NCBI GenBank assembly: GCA_927911475.1
Contig: CAKMPP010000040.1
Location: 1 to 6,536 of the forward strand
Origin: an uncultured Solobacterium sp.
GTDB lineage: Bacteria > Bacillota_I > Bacilli_A > Erysipelotrichales > Erysipelotrichaceae
Reading direction: 5' to 3'
DNA length: 6,536 nucleotides
A program made the translations under genes and the position numbers. The first letter of the stretch is position 1. Each line of letters opens with the position of its first letter. Of the stretch, positions 5,348-6,536 are shown in pieces. The notes under the pieces were generated by a model, which did not search any database, had not been told where the DNA came from, and saw only the letters and a program-made list of their open reading frames with translations.

Positions 5348-6038
5348 TCAAGAAGTTATTTCAGCCTTAAAAGGAAAACTTGTCATCTCTTGCCAAGCGC
5401 TGCCAGGAGAGCCACTCTATACAGAAGCGGGTGGAATTATGCCGTTAATGGCCTATGCAGCAGAGCTAGCAGGAGCCAGTGGTATCCGTTGTAATTCAGT
5501 ACGAGATATTAACGAAATTCGTGCAAAAGTAAAGCTTCCAACGATTGGAATTATCAAGCAAGATTATTTGGACTCACCAATCTATATAACCCCTACATTT
5601 GAAGAGGTGAGTGCACTTGTACAAACAGGCACAGAGATTATTGCCTTAGACTATACAGATCGCATTCATCCAAATAACGTCAAACGCGAAGAATTATTCC
5701 ATCAAATCAAACAAGCATATCCAAATCAACTACTCATGGCAGATATCTCGAATTTTGATGAGGCGAAAGCTGCAGTAGAAATTGGCTTTGACTTTGTTGG
5801 TACAACACTCAACGGTTATGTCGGTGACGAAAAGACAGAAGGGCCAAACTTTGACTTGGTATCTAGAATCGTCAATGAACTAGACTGTCGTTGTATTGCG
5901 GAAGGTAGAATCCATGAGCCATCCCAAGCCCGTAAAATGCTAGAACTTGGAGCCTTTGCGGTAGTGGTTGGTGGAGCGATTACACGTCCACTTGAAATTG
6001 CGACAAGATTTATCAAAGAAATCAACAAGGACCGCTAA
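5340..6038 (+). CDS. nanE: N-acetylmannosamine-6-phosphate 2-epimerase
   Basis: A 232-residue cytoplasmic (beta/alpha)8-barrel enzyme that converts ManNAc-6-P to GlcNAc-6-P, a step in sialic acid and ManNAc catabolism. Family signatures are present: LVISCQALPGEPLY near the N-terminus, K73 in GIIKQDY and E188 in CIAEGRI (the expected catalytic Lys and Glu), ALDYTDR (about 102-108), the phosphate-binding region VGTTLNGY (153-160) and VVVGGAITRP near the end. Length is normal. I chose the ATG at 5340, which overlaps the EIICB stop by 8 bases; a TTG at 5337 is a possible alternative adding one residue. The Shine-Dalgarno is weak (TTAGG, 5330-5334), suggesting translational coupling to EIICB. No nanA, nanK, nagA or nagB lies in the window. 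Because PTS import already yields the 6-phosphate, no NanK kinase would be needed for ManNAc. The last codons form half of the terminator stem. Confidence 0.96.
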   Translation: MNNQEVISALKGKLVISCQALPGEPLYTEAGGIMPLMAYAAELAGASGIRCNSVRDINEIRAKVKLPTIGIIKQDYLDSPIYITPTFEEVSALVQTGTEIIALDYTDRIHPNNVKREELFHQIKQAYPNQLLMADISNFDEAKAAVEIGFDFVGTTLNGYVGDEKTEGPNFDLVSRIVNELDCRCIAEGRIHEPSQARKMLELGAFAVVVGGAITRPLEIATRFIKEINKDR

Positions 6039-6053
6039 AATGCGGTCCTTTTT
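6027..6053 (+). terminator. Intrinsic terminator of the PTS-nanE operon, overlapping the nanE 3' end
   Basis: A perfect 9-bp stem pairs AAGGACCGC (6027-6035), which encodes the last three residues KDR, with GCGGTCCTT (6042-6050). The loop TAAAAT contains the stop codon, and a T run follows (6049-6053). It separates the operon from miaB. Confidence 0.93.
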
Positions 6054-6054
6054 C

Positions 6055-6085
6055 TTGTGCATAAGAGGTCAGTATTCTGTATAAT
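6055..6085 (+). promoter_or_regulatory. Probable promoter for miaB
   Basis: A perfect -10 TATAAT (6080-6085) lies 20 bases before the miaB start codon. The best -35 candidate is weak: TTGTGC (6055-6060) with a 19-base spacer. The upstream terminator makes an independent promoter necessary. Confidence 0.65.
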
Positions 6086-6105
6086 AGTACCGATAGAGGT
6101 TGAAG

Positions 6106-6536
6106 ATGAAAAGAGAAGATTTTATCCTTCCGGTTCATGCGGAAGAAAGAAAACGAACAAAGAAAAATACAGAGAGTACTTTTAGTAACTTTCAGATAGG
6201 CGATGATATTGTAAATCTTGGTTATGGTAAGAAGTACTTTATACATACTTATGGCTGTCAAGCTAATGTACGTGATGGAGAAGCACTTGCAGGAATGATG
6301 GAAATGATGGGCTATACAAGCACCAATGTTCCAGATGATGCGGATGTATTATTTTTTAATACTTGTGCAATCCGTAAAGCAGCAGAAGACCGTGTATTAT
6401 CCGATGTAAATAAGCTACGTTATTTAAAGGATCAGCGTCCAACAACGGTGTTCTGTATCTGTGGTTGTATGGCTCAAGAAGAAGAGACAGTCAAGCAGAT
6501 TTTATCTGTATCACCACATGTAGATTTAATCTTTGG
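6106..6536 (+). CDS. miaB: MiaB, tRNA-2-methylthio-N6-dimethylallyladenosine synthase, 3' end outside the window
   Basis: The N-terminal 143 codons of a radical-SAM methylthiotransferase that adds the 2-methylthio group to isopentenyladenosine at tRNA position 37. The visible part is the MTTase N-terminal domain with its three expected [4Fe-4S] cysteines: C51 in HTYGCQAN, C87 in NTCAIRKAAEDRV, and C121 in CGCMAQEE. The last two regions closely match MiaB rather than other methylthiotransferases. C117 and C119 are additional nearby cysteines. About 45 charged, poorly conserved residues precede the domain, as is common in Firmicutes MiaB. The radical-SAM CxxxCxxC motif and TRAM domain would lie downstream of the window. 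The ATG at 6106 follows AGAGG (6095-6099) by 6 bases. No frameshift is apparent. In many Firmicutes miaB lies near rny-ymdB. Confidence 0.95.
   Translation, partial: MKREDFILPVHAEERKRTKKNTESTFSNFQIGDDIVNLGYGKKYFIHTYGCQANVRDGEALAGMMEMMGYTSTNVPDDADVLFFNTCAIRKAAEDRVLSDVNKLRYLKDQRPTTVFCICGCMAQEEETVKQILSVSPHVDLIF

Noticed and set aside
1..6536. Programmed +1 ribosomal frameshifting as a new recoding system
   Set aside because: The three sites share no slippery codon, stop-codon context or stimulatory structure that I can see, and the affected genes are not known for recoding. Insertion error or pseudogenisation is simpler.
1..6536. CRISPR array, tRNA, rRNA, insertion sequence or phage attachment site
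   Set aside because: I found no regularly spaced repeats, cloverleaf-like segment, terminal inverted repeats or recombinase gene. All non-coding gaps are under 170 bases and are explained by promoters, terminators and the RAT leader.

Overview
This window is ordinary AT-rich chromosome from a low-GC Gram-positive (Firmicutes-type) anaerobe. The evidence is the RNase Y gene followed by ymdB, a small clostridial-type 2[4Fe-4S] ferredoxin, strong AGGAGG ribosome binding sites, intrinsic terminators, and PTS control by a BglG/LicT/GlcT-type antiterminator. The protein flavour fits a gut or oral Erysipelotrichia- or Clostridia-like organism, but the exact taxon is an inference.

All genes are on the + strand. 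Bases 1-1270 hold the 3' part of rny (RNase Y), followed by a short terminator, and 1318-2094 hold ymdB. A 59-residue ferredoxin (2157-2336) has its own extended -10 promoter and terminator. Next comes a self-contained PTS operon. A TTGACA/TATGAT promoter (2383-2410) leads into an RNA switch (2423-2486) in which a RAT antiterminator hairpin competes with a terminator. The genes that follow are a stand-alone glucose-family EIIA (2501-2966), a two-PRD antiterminator (2953-3789), a membrane EIICB permease (3847-5347) and nanE, ManNAc-6-P 2-epimerase (5340-6038), which ends in a terminator. The window closes with the 5' part of miaB (6106 to the end), which has its own promoter.

The PTS operon reads as a unit. 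EIIA and EIICB import and phosphorylate an amino sugar, most likely N-acetylmannosamine because NanE is coupled to the permease. NanE then converts ManNAc-6-P to GlcNAc-6-P for central amino-sugar catabolism. The antiterminator senses PTS flux through its PRD histidines and binds the RAT to let transcription pass the leader terminator. A cre-like box over the -10/start region suggests added catabolite repression. The rny-ymdB...miaB order resembles a conserved Firmicutes housekeeping neighbourhood into which the ferredoxin and PTS cassette have been placed.

The most unusual feature is that three genes (rny, EIIA, EIICB) are each interrupted by what looks like one extra base: in an A6 run (47-52), in an A7 run (2516-2522) and near 4753-4756. 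Removing one base at each site restores the family-consensus protein. Insertion errors in the sequence are the likeliest cause. If the shifts are real, the strain has lost this PTS and carries a broken rny. I see no convincing new biological system; the best leads are the frameshift pattern, the probable ManNAc PTS specificity, and the hairpin between the antiterminator and the permease.
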